From Cryptomeria japonica (Eukaryota; Streptophyta; Pinopsida; Cupressales; Cupressaceae), in contig NC_081406.1 in assembly GCF_030272615.1 (NCBI RefSeq), forward strand, positions 171,822,361-171,886,360: a DNA stretch of 64,000 bases. Reading direction: 5' to 3'. The position numbers and the translations under genes were made by a program. Below the pieces are notes generated by a model, which saw only the letters and a list, made by a program, of their open reading frames with translations, did no database searches and was not told where the DNA came from. Below, in pieces: positions 39,263 through 49,990 of this stretch. Numbering within the stretch: position 1 is the stretch's first letter; each line of letters starts with the position of its first letter.

Positions 39263-39307
39263 CACATCGATGAACATATTGTTGCTTTTTACATTGCTTG
39301 TGGTGTT

Positions 39308-40351
39308 GGGTGAACCCACAATAGTGTGTTACACTTTTTTGCCAACTTTGACACTACAATATTCATTTTCAAAAAAAAACTTCAAATTCAAACACCTACT
39401 ATTGCTCAACCGTAAAGAATTTGTAGATTATGTGAACTAGTGATTTGTTTCATTTTGCGTGTAGATTCTAAATATTTTTTTAAAAAAATTTGGAACCATT
39501 TTTCTTCCATTTTTCTATCTCCATCGAAAACTAGTTTTTTTTTTTTTAAATAACATTTTTAAAGAGTGATACTCACGTAGTCAGGCATAACTTTTTTTCT
39601 ATAATAGATGTGAATGTGATTCTTTTGAATTTAGTTTTGTAACATCCATACCTAGTGTTTGCAATTGGTTTCATAACATTATCTTTAATATTTCATATTT
39701 TGTTAATTTTTGAAGTCGAGTTAATTGTAATTTTGACATATGTTCATTTGGTCGTACATAACTTGTTGTATATGTAAGGAAATTGATTTTTTTGTTGGAA
39801 AGAGGACTTAAATATGTAGTGCGTAAATATTTTTCAATTTTTTTTTAGGGATGTTTACTATTTTTCCATAAGCATTCAACTCAGAAGTTGATGTTTAGAG
39901 TGAAACCTATGTTTAGTTAATCTAAAAAAAAATCTTAATAAACTCAATATATATTAAAATAATAAACACTGGAAATCTCACTTCGAGTACTACTATCATG
40001 CATTTGGGTTTGTCAAAATTCATCCATTGGAGAACCCAAATTGAGCTTCGAAGGCCTCAAATTTGCAGAAACTGGGAGAATTTTTTTTTTTTTTTTTTTT
40101 TTTTTTTGGGGGGGGGGGGGGGGGGATCTCTAACATGGAGGTTCAATAGAACATATGTTCTATCAAAAGCGGTTCGATCGAACCCCCTTAATACAAATTT
40201 TGTATTTTATGCTTTTTTGGTTTCAATCAATTATGTTTTTTGCATTCAATCGAAAGGGGTTTTCAATAGAACATGACTAAAATTGACTTTTGGACAAAAG
40301 AGTCAATTTCTTTCATCAAAAAAAGTGTAACCCACTATTGTGGGTTCACCC
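39308..40351. mobile_element. 1044-bp non-autonomous TIR DNA transposon
   Basis: Terminal inverted repeats of about 31-33 bp: GGGTGAACCCACAATAGTG... at 39308-39340 and its complement at 40319-40351, with one mismatch in the first 31. It interrupts the gag copy B phrase GTGGTGTT / TTCTTAGTGTAGAAC, which copy A has unbroken at 36092-36112. The TSD is short and not perfect (TGTT versus TATT at most). No transposase frame. GGG-starting TIRs and a short TSD suggest PIF/Harbinger-like or another superfamily; not decidable here. Contains T27G18 at 40081-40125. Confidence 0.78.
40081..40125. repeat. T27 followed by G18 homopolymer block
   Basis: 27 T then 18 G without interruption inside the TIR element. 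G18 could form a G-quadruplex. Exact lengths are prone to sequencing error. Confidence 0.9.
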
Positions 40352-42197
40352 TATTCTTAGTGTAGAACACGATGATGTTTCATTAAGACAATTTATTGAA
40401 ACACTACAAGGTATTTTTGTTGATTGGTTCTATCATCTTGTGTCACAAATTATCACCAATTGGCAGACACTCAAAACAAAGTTTGAAGAAATATTCAAGC
40501 CCACTGAAGATGCTCGTGCATTATTAGCACAAGTGAAAAAAGAGCCATAGAAACCCATGCTAGATTTTGTTACTAAATTCAACAAGTTGTCTAATATAAT
40601 TCCAATGGTGACTCATCCTACTCCTAAAAATATGAAGTGCTTCTTCATTAACACTCAATTGACTAAGGTGAGTTTCTTGTTGAGAAGGGTAGCTCCAAGA
40701 GACCTTGCAACTACACAAACTTTAGCAATTGAGGTTGAAGATGATTTAATTATTGTTAGGAAAATAAGGAAAAATCCTAATAGATCCAAGGGAAATTATT
40801 CTTTGGTGTCATCTTCAACAAATACTATTGATCCTATGGTGCAGAGGTTGGCTAATGAAGTGTTAGCCCCCTTAAGAAGAAGTTATCACAAGGTTCTTCT
40901 TCTACCCCTTACAAGGATATCCCAAGAAGTACCTGTCCAAATAATGCTTCTAACTATGCTAGAAGGAACCGGAGCAAGCTTTCTTCACTACCAGAAAGGC
41001 TTGCACTTGAGACACCACCAAAAAAATGCAACAATGGGATGCTCTAAGTCTATACAAAGTGATCTCGATAACCTTTTATAGGAGAAGGAAGAAAACATAC
41101 TTGTCAACTCTGATATTTGGTCAGTGCGTTATGAAGAAGTTGTTGAACAAGAAGAAGAGATTATGCAAGATACCATGGGGAATAAACAACAAGAGGTTGA
41201 AGGCCATATTTCCAAGTTGTTGGTAAATGAAGACCATCATATCATGAGATGTGAAAGATGGATATGTATGAAGGTACCAATCGTCTTGAACAAGATGAAA
41301 ATAATGCATCTGTATTTCAAGGTTATGAACTTGAACATATTATGAGTGAGGAAGCTAGCAAGGAAATTGATAGAAAATCTTTTCACAAAAATAATAGAGG
41401 ATTTTTTTCAAGTCTTGATGATAATTCAATATCTACCAAATCTAAAGTTTGTGAACATCATAATAAAGTAAGCAATGCAACCATATTTTCATTTGAACCC
41501 ATTGAGGTAACTCATTCCGATCAACATCTAGTTGTCGTTGAAGAAGAAAGCAATAAAGGTGGAACCAACAAGAAGAGTTCTGATTTTGTCCTTTCAAAGG
41601 GATGTCCAATAAGACATTTAGCTTGGTTGGAAGCTAGTAAATCATCAAAGATCATGTTTTCACCCAAGCATGAAGATACAGTTGAGAATGGAGCCAAATA
41701 TGCATTCATAATTGAATGGGAGCAATTTAGTTCCATTGTTCCACTCTTGAACAATAGTACATATGATCAATTTGAGGAGGCAAGTGAATTAGTTCATCTC
41801 TTTCACAGAGCGATGCATGAAGTCATGGTACAAATGTGTGTGCTTCATCTTTATGTGGTTGTTTATGATCATGTGACACATTCCATGTTGAAGAAGAAGG
41901 GAAGCTACTATGGAGTACCAATTAATGGTTTCATTTGAAAAAGTTTCCATTGTTGGTTAGTCTAGGTTAGGTTACTTTCCCTTTCCAATAAGTGCACCTG
42001 CAAAAAATTGAGTCTTGTTTTCCTTCAAGTGTTGAAGCACACTGTTTTAGTCAATTGTGTCATCTTTTTTATCTTTAGTATATTTTTTGTCTAACTCTGT
42101 ATCCCAATGGATGGATAAAGTCACTTAGAGTTTTGGATTTTACTCCCTTTAATCATTTCACAGAATGATCGAAGGAACTTCCCTAATTACAGCCAAT

Positions 42198-44203
42198 TGT
42201 TATCCTCAATTTTAGCTCACACAAATCGTGGGATAACCCATACACAATTTGTCCATTTTGTAGTTTGCATCCTCTATGCTTTTATGTCCAGGCACTTGTC
42301 AAATCCCCTTGGGTGTAGTCAAGTTCCTCGAGAAATCATCTCATTCATAAACCCTAATTTGTCTATTAAAAAATTAGTATGTTAGTTTTTTTGCTTTTAT
42401 GCATTTCGGGTTTTAAAACCCAAAATGCAGTTTATCTCTTTGTTCATTATGCATTTTGGGTTTTAAAACCCTAAATGCATATTTTCACTATTTGCACATG
42501 CATTTCGAGTTTTAAAACCCAAAATGCACATCTATGATTATGCATGCATTTTCTAAAACCCAAAATACACTTTGGTTACCACTACAACATAGCAATGTGT
42601 TGTTCAAGTTTCAAATCCTGACCAACACCTTTTGACCAAATGCCAATCAAGTTTTAAAACTAAATCGACAAACCTTGACCTCTACATTCACAATGCACAT
42701 CTTATTTTAAAACCCAATTATCATATATTCATGAGTCCCACACACACATATAAATCGGGTTTTAAAACCTAATTCCCATCATTCCATCTGCAAAACCAAC
42801 ACATATGTAAATCAGGTTACATCACTTGCACCACACTATGTCACATGTACATTGAGGTTTTAAAACCTGATGTGTACTTTTGCATCATTCATATGCGCCT
42901 CAAGTTTTAAAACCCGATATGCAACCTTCTTCACTTTGACTCTTTAGAAGTGCAAATTGGGTTTTAAACCCTAATTTTCATATGACTTTAACTGTCCTTT
43001 CATGTAATTTGGGTTTTAAACCTCAATTTGAATTTTTTATCCAAGATGCAAAATTCACCTAACTTTGAGAAATGATCAAGCTCTATGCTATGATTTCATT
43101 CTAGATGCCTGATCCTACACAATGGAACTAGATGACTCTGAAACACAGGTTGCCTTGTAATGATATGAAGATTTTTTGAAGAAGGATGATGATAATGAAG
43201 ATGTGTCTCTGAACATATTTTGTTTTCATATTGTCAATTATGCATGCATTATGCAATTTATTTATGGTATTTTACATGTAATTTGTAAAATTATAATTAC
43301 ATGTAAAGATAGTACAAGTCCTAAATCAAATTGGACTGTAGTATTGAATAAGTCAAAGTAGTTGTAGAATCCCTATTTTTGCTCAAGGTTATTCTCTTTA
43401 TAAAGGAGAGAGCCTCATTGTAAATAATCATCTTTAATTTATGCATCAAAACTCTTTTAATTTGAGACTTTAAGCTTAAGATGTAAATCAAAATTGTAAT
43501 CAATATAGAAAGTAGATTAGGCATCCAACCTTTCTTTTGGATTCAGTGTGTTGATGAAGTGCAATTATTCTTATGTCTTTCTCATTGCATTATCTTATAT
43601 CAATTGAATTGTGCATTGTGGAGAAGGTATTTGTTTAAAGAGAGTCAAATATAATTTGTAGACTTTGTGCTACACTATTCTGGTTGAAGATCTTGTTGTG
43701 CAATTGATAATAGTTGAAGACTTTGTGCTATTTTTTGTTATCAATTTAGAGTAGTTAAATTGGTTTGTGTGTGAGAGACTTTGTGTTGCATTTACATTCC
43801 AATATTGTTCATTTGATCAATTGGTGAAGCAATGAAAGACTTTGAGCTTGCATTAGTTTCTTATTCTTAGTTATTTATAATTTACTGGTAAAACTTTTAG
43901 TTATTCTTACGTCTAACTATATTGGATATTAGTTATTGTGGCTCAAACTAGTAGCAAGTTGTAATAGCGAGGAAGTCTATTATGAGATAAGAGAATGGAA
44001 AATAATATATATCTTGAATAAATATGGTAAGATGAATGTATCACCCATTGAAAAAGTGAGTAAAGTGTAGTTTAGATACTAGTTGTCAAAATGCCTCAAG
44101 AAGGCAACCTCCCCTTTGTGAGGAGAGATACAATCTCACCATAGTTTTGGTTGAATCTACCAATTTGTAATCGATCACTTGATTAAAAACTATTCACCCA
44201 ACA
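42198..44203 (+). repeat. full LTR of gag-only element (2006 bp)
   Basis: TGTTATCC ... CCCAACA, followed by TSD AATCA. The U3 half holds about eleven GGTTTTAAAACC-type palindromes between 42405 and 43025. A TATA box TTTATAAAG lies at 43397-43405, leaving about 800 bases of R/U5. Confidence 0.75.
43397..43405 (+). promoter_or_regulatory. LTR TATA box of gag-only element
   Basis: TTTATAAAGGAGAG context is a good plant TATA box, placed inside the only complete LTR of the element. Confidence 0.45.
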
Positions 44204-44208
44204 AATCA

Positions 44209-46448
44209 ATAGGTTTTTGTCATTAGGAAATGGTACAAGATCCCATGTATCATTCTTTTTTAATGCTATCATTTCTTCATCGATAACAATTTTTTGAAGA
44301 TTCTACATTAATCATGCCTAATGCCTCTTCTACAAATATAAGTTCATCTATGTTAGTATTCAAAGCAAAAATATATCTCCAATCATTAGGTGAATACCTT
44401 TTTAGTGGTTATCTATGTCTTATAGACCTTTGAACAAGCTAAGTTGTAGTTTCTTCCCCCTCTTCTAAAGATTCAGAGCTAGATGAGCTCTCCTCAACTT
44501 ATTGTCTATCTAGGGGTATCAATTCAACTTTCTCGGGCATAGAAGGAAGTTGAATCATATTTTCCCATTTAGTCTATTCTATTTGCAATGAAAAAGGAAG
44601 ATTAGTTTCTCCAAAAAAAAATATTTGTACCATGTATTACCTTATGTACAATAGGTTCCCAAAGATTCTATCCTGTCACACCATAATTGTACCTAATGAA
44701 GATATATTTCACAATCTTGTTCTCACTTCTCCTTTGGCACATGTGCATATGCTTGAAAACTAAATATTTTAAGATTTCTTAATGAATACGTATGACTCAA
44801 CCATGCCTCCATAGGCATTTTATTAACAAGAGTTGATCATGTTGGAGGCTTTTTAATCAAGTAGCAAGTAATAGCAACAACTTTGACCCAAAAATTTTGT
44901 TCTAGTCCAGTACCACTTAGCATACTCCTAGCCTTATCCATCAATGCCTTGTTCATTCTTTTTGCAACTCCATTTTTCTATGGATAATATATGGTTTTCT
45001 TCTTTCTATGAATGCCACAATATTTATAGAATCTATCAAAAATCATTAGATAAAAAATCAATGACATTATCAATCCTCAAGCATTTTATATTCTTTCCAA
45101 TTTGCAACTCAACCATTGCTTTAAATTCTTTAAATCAACTAAAAACTTCATATTTACTCTTTATAAAATATACATATGTCCTTCTACTATAATAATCAAT
45201 AAATGAAACATAATATGTGGATTTTACAATTGAAGGAACATTGACATGACCAAACACATCAAAATGAATAAGATACAACACACCACAATATTTATGAGAA
45301 CTCAAATAAAACTTAACACAGTTTTGTTTTCCATAAATGCAATTCTCACACAAATCAAAATCAAGATTACAATTATTCAAACCTTCAACAAGCTTTTTAA
45401 TTTTCAAGGTCCTTAGATCCTTTTTTCCAATGTGGCCAAGTATCTAGTGCTATAACATGTTATTCCTTGCATGTAACTTTGATTTAGAATAAATAACACC
45501 CTTATTTACCCAAAATCTATGACCATCTATTGAGGTGATATCCTCATCTCTTCCAATGAAATATCCACACATTTACTTTTCACAAAAATACTCTTAAACT
45601 CGACATTGTATGCATCCATCTTATACAATGTGTCAAATCTGACGCCTCTAGCAACCACCATAGTACCTCTCACCATTTTGCATCTTGCATCAGAAAAGAC
45701 TACGTACACACCCACATCTATTAGTTTTCTCACACATAACAAATTTGTTTCTAGTCTATGGATATTTAAGGTACCATGAATCCTTTTTATTCTATCACCA
45801 GATTCTAACTTCACAATGACCAACAATATCTAAATAAAAATCATCACCCAAGTACGGCTTACCTCCATCAAATTTTTCATTTTCAATTTTTTTTAACCAA
45901 TCTCTATTATAGGTCATATAAAAAGATGCACCTAACTCGATTAACCATGCATCATTACCTAAATGAATGACCAAAGATGCAATGAATTCATCACCATTTT
46001 CCTTCTTGGACTAAAAATTAGAATCAAATTTCTTTTGTTCTTCTTTGCACTCCTTATAGAAGTGTCCAAGCTTACTATAATTTCAACAAATAATTTTGGA
46101 CTTTCTAGGAGATTTGGATCTCACCTTGGACTTTGATTTATTATGCTTCTCATTCTTTTTCCTTTTTCCTTAAGTCTTCCATGAAACTTAGGGCCTCCTT
46201 AGCATTGATGGATACCTTCCCTCTCATCTCTTTAGAAAACAAAGAACCCACCACATCTTTAGTATTCAAAATAATAGAAGTAATGTTAATAGCCGCAACA
46301 AGACAATCCTATGAATCAGACAAAGAGCAGAGAAAGATCTAAAATTTCTCGTCCTTATCCATCTTGACACCAACAAATGCCAATTGAGTTGGATCAACAT
46401 ATTGAATGCTTTGAGGTGATTTTCAATTCATCCACCCTCTCCTATTAT
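44209..46448 (-). pseudogene. Copia-3 gag C-terminus, protease and integrase
   Basis: Minus strand from 46448. Gag continues the reading broken by the gypsy element (HLKAFNMLIQ; SVGVKMDKDEK in another frame). A decayed zinc knuckle YSKLGHFYKEC lies near 46065, and a protease box DAWLIELGASFYMT near 45955 (DSG changed to ELG). The GAG-pre-integrase region is open at 45826-45527 (TNLLCVRKL, MVRGTMVVARGV). Integrase at 45407-45135 has CENCIYGKQ and LIHFDVFGHVN, then DYYSRRTYVYF. The stretch to 44209 ends in WDLVPFPND near 44240, the linker just before RT, which resumes at 34541. Confidence 0.85.
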
Positions 46449-46453
46449 CAAAG
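46449..46453. other. TSD (CAAAG) of the Tat gypsy element, left
   Basis: CAAAG here and at 56727-56731 flank the element. Removing one copy restores the Copia-3 gag reading (LYSL then IIGEGG). Confidence 0.92.
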
Positions 46454-48123
46454 TGTAGCGTCGTAAATTGTACGCACTCGCTAGGGTGGTACAATTTCAC
46501 ACCTAGTTTAGCACCCGCCTTAGTGCATTTTACACTTCGCATTGCATTTCTCCTTTAGCACTTAATTAATCAAATTAATTAGGTCTAAGGTCCTATTTCA
46601 TCGTCTTCTACATCATAAAGTTGGGCCCTTTCGTTAAAGCGTGCCCTTTTCATTTTATTCCTCCAATACATCACTCAATCAAAAACCCTAATTAAGTCCT
46701 ATTTTGAACTTGGGGGCTTGGTTTTGGGGTCAAAACATCTCGAAATCACCTGTAACTTCGGGATTCTCTCTAAAATCATCATATCCGACGGCCCTGAAAA
46801 TTTGGTGAAAAGTTGTCAGGACCGTGGCGCCCGGAGTGCACATGGTCCCGGACATTTTTCCCGAAATTTTAGGAGCACAATCCAATCATAGAATAAAGCT
46901 TAAACCCAAGAAATTGGTGGGATATTCAATCTCTAGGTCAGCCAAAAGATGAAATTACGACCTAGGGTTTCCTACATAAGAGCTCTCTTTCCTCATTTGA
47001 AAGGATCCGATTTTTGTTTTTAGGAACCTCATATGCAGCGAAAGAGCAGATCTTTGAAGACTTCAACAACATTCAACATCCCTCTATCAAGCACTTATCA
47101 AATTCATTCATCCACTTAAGGCTTGGAAGGTATTGAAGAACAATAGGAGATTACCGACTAAAGATTGGCTTGTACTCCTCCCTTGAGGGTTGGGTATGAT
47201 TTCATGTTGTTTTCATGTCTTTGCATAAGCTTCAATATATCCTTTATTCATGCTTTAGATCACTTTGCATCTTGATTTAGAGCATTTACATTGTCATTTA
47301 CAAGCAATTAGGGTTTACTTTCTAGGTTGCTCTAGTTTGCTTTCTTGCATTTTAGGACCTTGCACACACACTAGGTCTGCACACACAATACATTTTACAA
47401 AACAACTTGGCTATTCGTGGAGGTGGAAATCACCGAAGCGGGGGTTTGACTAAGGAAAAACCCTATATAGCCGCCCATACACCCTTTTCAGATATCAGTG
47501 CAGGTTTCGGGACTTGGATGACGTCGTAGAATACAGATCCGGAGAGAACAGGTCAAGACAGCACTCTGCATCAAATTGCAGAGCAGAAGACTGGGACAGG
47601 GGTGTTGGGCGCCCTGGTCCTGCCAGGACAGGGGCGCTGGGCACCCTGGTCCCTGGGACAGAGGCGCTGGGCGCCCTGGTCCTCCGGACAGACAGCATTT
47701 CCGACAATTTCCGACAGTGTTCCAGAGTGCAAAACAGCAGTTTCCGGTGCAGTTTTCAGGACAGAATCAGGACAGTGGTGCCCGCGCCCCCGTCTCAAAC
47801 ATTTTCAGTCCGATTTTGACTCCGGGTACACATCTGCATTCTTATTTCATCCTTGTATTTACAACTGTTCATTGTTTAATCTCAATTCTGCAATCTTGTT
47901 ATTAGTTCATACTTGCATTTTGGGATTAGGGTTTGAACTTGCATCATTTGATCTTCCAATTTCAACAAGGGAATAGAAATCCTAATAGATATCCCGTGGC
48001 TCTCTCTTTCACAAAAAGAAGTAGCCAATTGTGTGATATCTCTAGGCTCTTTCGTATTCCGTAATGTGTGTCAAAAGGTAGGATTAGGGCATGTTAACCT
48101 AGTCTCGCTTTTTCACCTCCACA
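46454..48123 (+). repeat. Tat gypsy 5' LTR (1670 bp)
   Basis: TGTAGCGTCG ... CTCCACA. A TATA-like ACATAAGAGC occurs near 46974. A GC-rich minisatellite of about 30-bp units (GGCGCCCTGGTCC ... GGACAGAGGCGCT) has three units at 47609-47694. Overlapping open frames in this GC-rich part are not genes, because the 3' LTR carries them too. Confidence 0.95.
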
Positions 48124-48127
48124 TTTT

Positions 48128-48145
48128 TGGTGAACCCGACGTGAA
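48128..48145 (+). other. Tat gypsy primer-binding site
   Basis: TGGTGAACCCGACGTGAA begins four bases after the LTR end and starts with TGG, as expected for pairing with a tRNA 3' CCA. I do not assign the tRNA species; it is not the initiator-Met site. Confidence 0.7.
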
Positions 48146-48295
48146 ACTATCATTGCTTCCTCTTGCATTGCATGTGTTAGATCTAGATCTAGATTTAGTG
48201 TGTTTTCATTTCATTTTCATTAAAAAAAAAAGAAAAAAAAGAAAGTGTGTTTCTTTGCATTGTGTGTTTAAATTTTATGCAACCTTTATTTCAAA

Positions 48296-49957
48296 ATGTC
48301 AGATTTTTATTTGCAAAATGTTCATACTTTTGATGATTATTATGAGTATAGCCAAGATGAATTAGATGAAGCTTTAGATGAGTTTTTAAACCCTAAAGAT
48401 GCCAAACCTTCATTTTACCAAAAACTCATAAACCTTGTTACTATGCCATTTAGGTGTGATGAGAAAGATAAGTCGAATGATTCCTCTCAAGGATACATTC
48501 CTATCAACTCTTCCCTTGAATCTAGTAACATGGTTGTTTTTAATAATCCCCTCTATGAGGAGATGTCTCCTTTTGAATCAAAAGACAAACCTTTTAATCG
48601 ATATGATCATGCTTTGTTGGATGATGCTCTTGATGACTTTGTGGCTTTATCGAAATCTTTAAACAAGAACAAGACTTCTAAATTGGTTAACATGATAAAC
48701 TTGAATGAACATAATAAGCCTCTCTTTGAAGTCCAAGGTGCTTATCCTTCTCCTACCTTTCAAGTTCCTAAATCACCTCTCCTTACTGTCCAAGGAGGAT
48801 ATGATTATGATTCCTTTCGTACCCCGAATAAACCAATTATCACCGTGCAAGGAAGAAAACCTATAAGTCCTTATAGTTATGCCAAGCAAATAACTAGAGA
48901 GAGTTATCATGCGGTTGCCCATACTTATCACACCAGAAATAATAGGCAGCCTAATCCTCCTCCTGTTATTCTAGTTTCTCTTCCTAATCCTCAACCAATT
49001 CTTCCACAAGCTCCCCGTATCTCGCAAGTTATGGGTAAGGAATATGATCTCATAGAACAACTTAAAGCTACCCCTGCTAAGATATCCCTTTGGGATTTGA
49101 TTCAAACTTCTTCCGCTCATCATGGAATGTTACAAGATGCCTTGAAAGATTTGAATGTTCCTCCACTGAATACATCTAGTAATATAGCATCTTTGGTTAA
49201 CTCTGTGATGAATCCTAAAGCTCAAATTGTGTTTACCCAAGATGAGTTGCCTACTAGTGAAATTCAACAACAATATGATCCCTTGATGATTGTGGTTATC
49301 ATGAAAGACACTGATATAAGACGAACACTAGTAGATAATGGCTCTGGCCTTAATGTGTGTAGCATTAATCTATTGCATAAGATGAATGTGGATACGTCTC
49401 TTATTGAGCCTGACTCTCGTCCCATTCGTGGCTTTGACAATGTGGCTAAGACTTCATTAGGTATCATCACTTTACCCCTCACAGTAGGACCTATTACTTT
49501 GCCTACTCCTATCCATGTTATGTCAGGAAATTTAACATATAACTTGTTATTAGGGAGGCCTTGGATTCATAGCATGCAAGCTGTCCCCTCTACATTGCAT
49601 AGACAAGTTAAATTCATCTATAACAATAAGACATATACTTTGACAGGTGATACTAATTTTCAAGCTTGTCTACAAACATCTACTTCCAAAGGGAGTTCTT
49701 CTAAGCCATCCTCGTCTAGTGATGACTCTTTAAACAAGAAACCTATCGATGAATCCTCGCTCTCCGATGATCAAAATTCTTTGGATGAGTTGGGAGCTCC
49801 TGAAGAAGATTCTTCTCGACTTGAATCTACACATAAGAAGGATTTTGATCCTGAGAAGGTTCTCACAGAAGATGATTGGGGATCTCTTGATTTTAATCCC
49901 ACTTTTGTAGGTGAATATAAGGTTCCTTTTAGAGAGCTTAAAGTTGAAAAGAAGTAA
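48296..49957 (+). CDS. Tat polyprotein part 1: acidic N-terminal region and aspartic protease
   Basis: Starts at the first ATG, about 150 bases after the PBS, and has 553 codons to a TAA at 49955. Residues 1-120 are acidic with a repeated motif (LDEALDEFL, LDDALDDFV). Residues 140-195 hold three VQG repeats (FEVQGAY, LTVQGGY, ITVQGRK). A Pro-rich stretch precedes EYDLIEQLKATPAKISLWDL, a phrase that normally stands between gag and protease in Tat elements. The retropepsin active site is VDNGSGLNV (Asp at residue 347; Asn in the usual Thr place, common in this lineage) and the second motif LLLGRPW is at 417-423. No capsid or CCHC knuckle is visible. The frame continues after the stop. Confidence 0.88.
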   Translation: MSDFYLQNVHTFDDYYEYSQDELDEALDEFLNPKDAKPSFYQKLINLVTMPFRCDEKDKSNDSSQGYIPINSSLESSNMVVFNNPLYEEMSPFESKDKPFNRYDHALLDDALDDFVALSKSLNKNKTSKLVNMINLNEHNKPLFEVQGAYPSPTFQVPKSPLLTVQGGYDYDSFRTPNKPIITVQGRKPISPYSYAKQITRESYHAVAHTYHTRNNRQPNPPPVILVSLPNPQPILPQAPRISQVMGKEYDLIEQLKATPAKISLWDLIQTSSAHHGMLQDALKDLNVPPLNTSSNIASLVNSVMNPKAQIVFTQDELPTSEIQQQYDPLMIVVIMKDTDIRRTLVDNGSGLNVCSINLLHKMNVDTSLIEPDSRPIRGFDNVAKTSLGIITLPLTVGPITLPTPIHVMSGNLTYNLLLGRPWIHSMQAVPSTLHRQVKFIYNNKTYTLTGDTNFQACLQTSTSKGSSSKPSSSSDDSLNKKPIDESSLSDDQNSLDELGAPEEDSSRLESTHKKDFDPEKVLTEDDWGSLDFNPTFVGEYKVPFRELKVEKK

Positions 49958-49990
49958 GAAGCTAAAAATCAATCAACCTTACCTAAATCT

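Larger units (their letters stand above)
39263..41938 (+). pseudogene. gag copy B of the gag-only element
   Basis: Starts near 39270, is split by the TIR element at 39308-40351, and continues 40352-41938. From 40374 it reads a Retrotrans_gag-like capsid segment (FVDWFYHLVSQIITNWQTL, KFEEIF, ARALLAQVKK), a stop at 40548, then MLDFVTKFNKLSNIIP and AIEVEDDLI. The PMVQRLANEVLAPLRR phrase of gypsy gag lies near 40830. A frameshift near 41040-41130 leads to a long acidic C-terminal frame ending at 41938 (CPIRHLAWLEAS, YDQFEEASELVHLFHRA, YYGVPINGF). No CCHC knuckle seen. The C-terminal domain, also present in copy A, is not one I recognise. Confidence 0.78.
34547..44203 (+). mobile_element. gag-only composite LTR element, TSD AATCA
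   Basis: 9657 bp between AATCA at 34542-34546 and AATCA at 44204-44208, inserted in Copia-3 RT. Outer ends are TGTTATCC and CCCAACA. Order inside: LTR start stub (34547-34625), post-gag tail (34626-35002), LTR part (35003 to about 36045), gag A with a solo LTR inside, tail, LTR part (38732 to about 39262), gag B with a TIR element inside, tail, full LTR (42198-44203, 2006 bp). Three LTR starts and two gag copies in tandem suggest unequal recombination. No protease, RT or integrase is present, as in the TR-GAG class of non-autonomous plant elements. Confidence 0.8.

Noticed and set aside
39308-40351. CACTA-type transposon
   Set aside because: Ends are GGGTGAACCC, not CACTA/CACTG, and the TSD is not a clear 3 bp.
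42400-43030. CRISPR-like regular repeats
   Set aside because: The regular short palindromes are inside a plant LTR, vary in sequence, and there is no cas gene; spacing is only roughly constant.
47514-47976. Overlapping open frames of 75-124 residues in the GC-rich part of the Tat LTR on both strands
   Set aside because: They lie in an LTR minisatellite, recur in the 3' LTR with indels, and show no domain; openness comes from GC-rich repeats.
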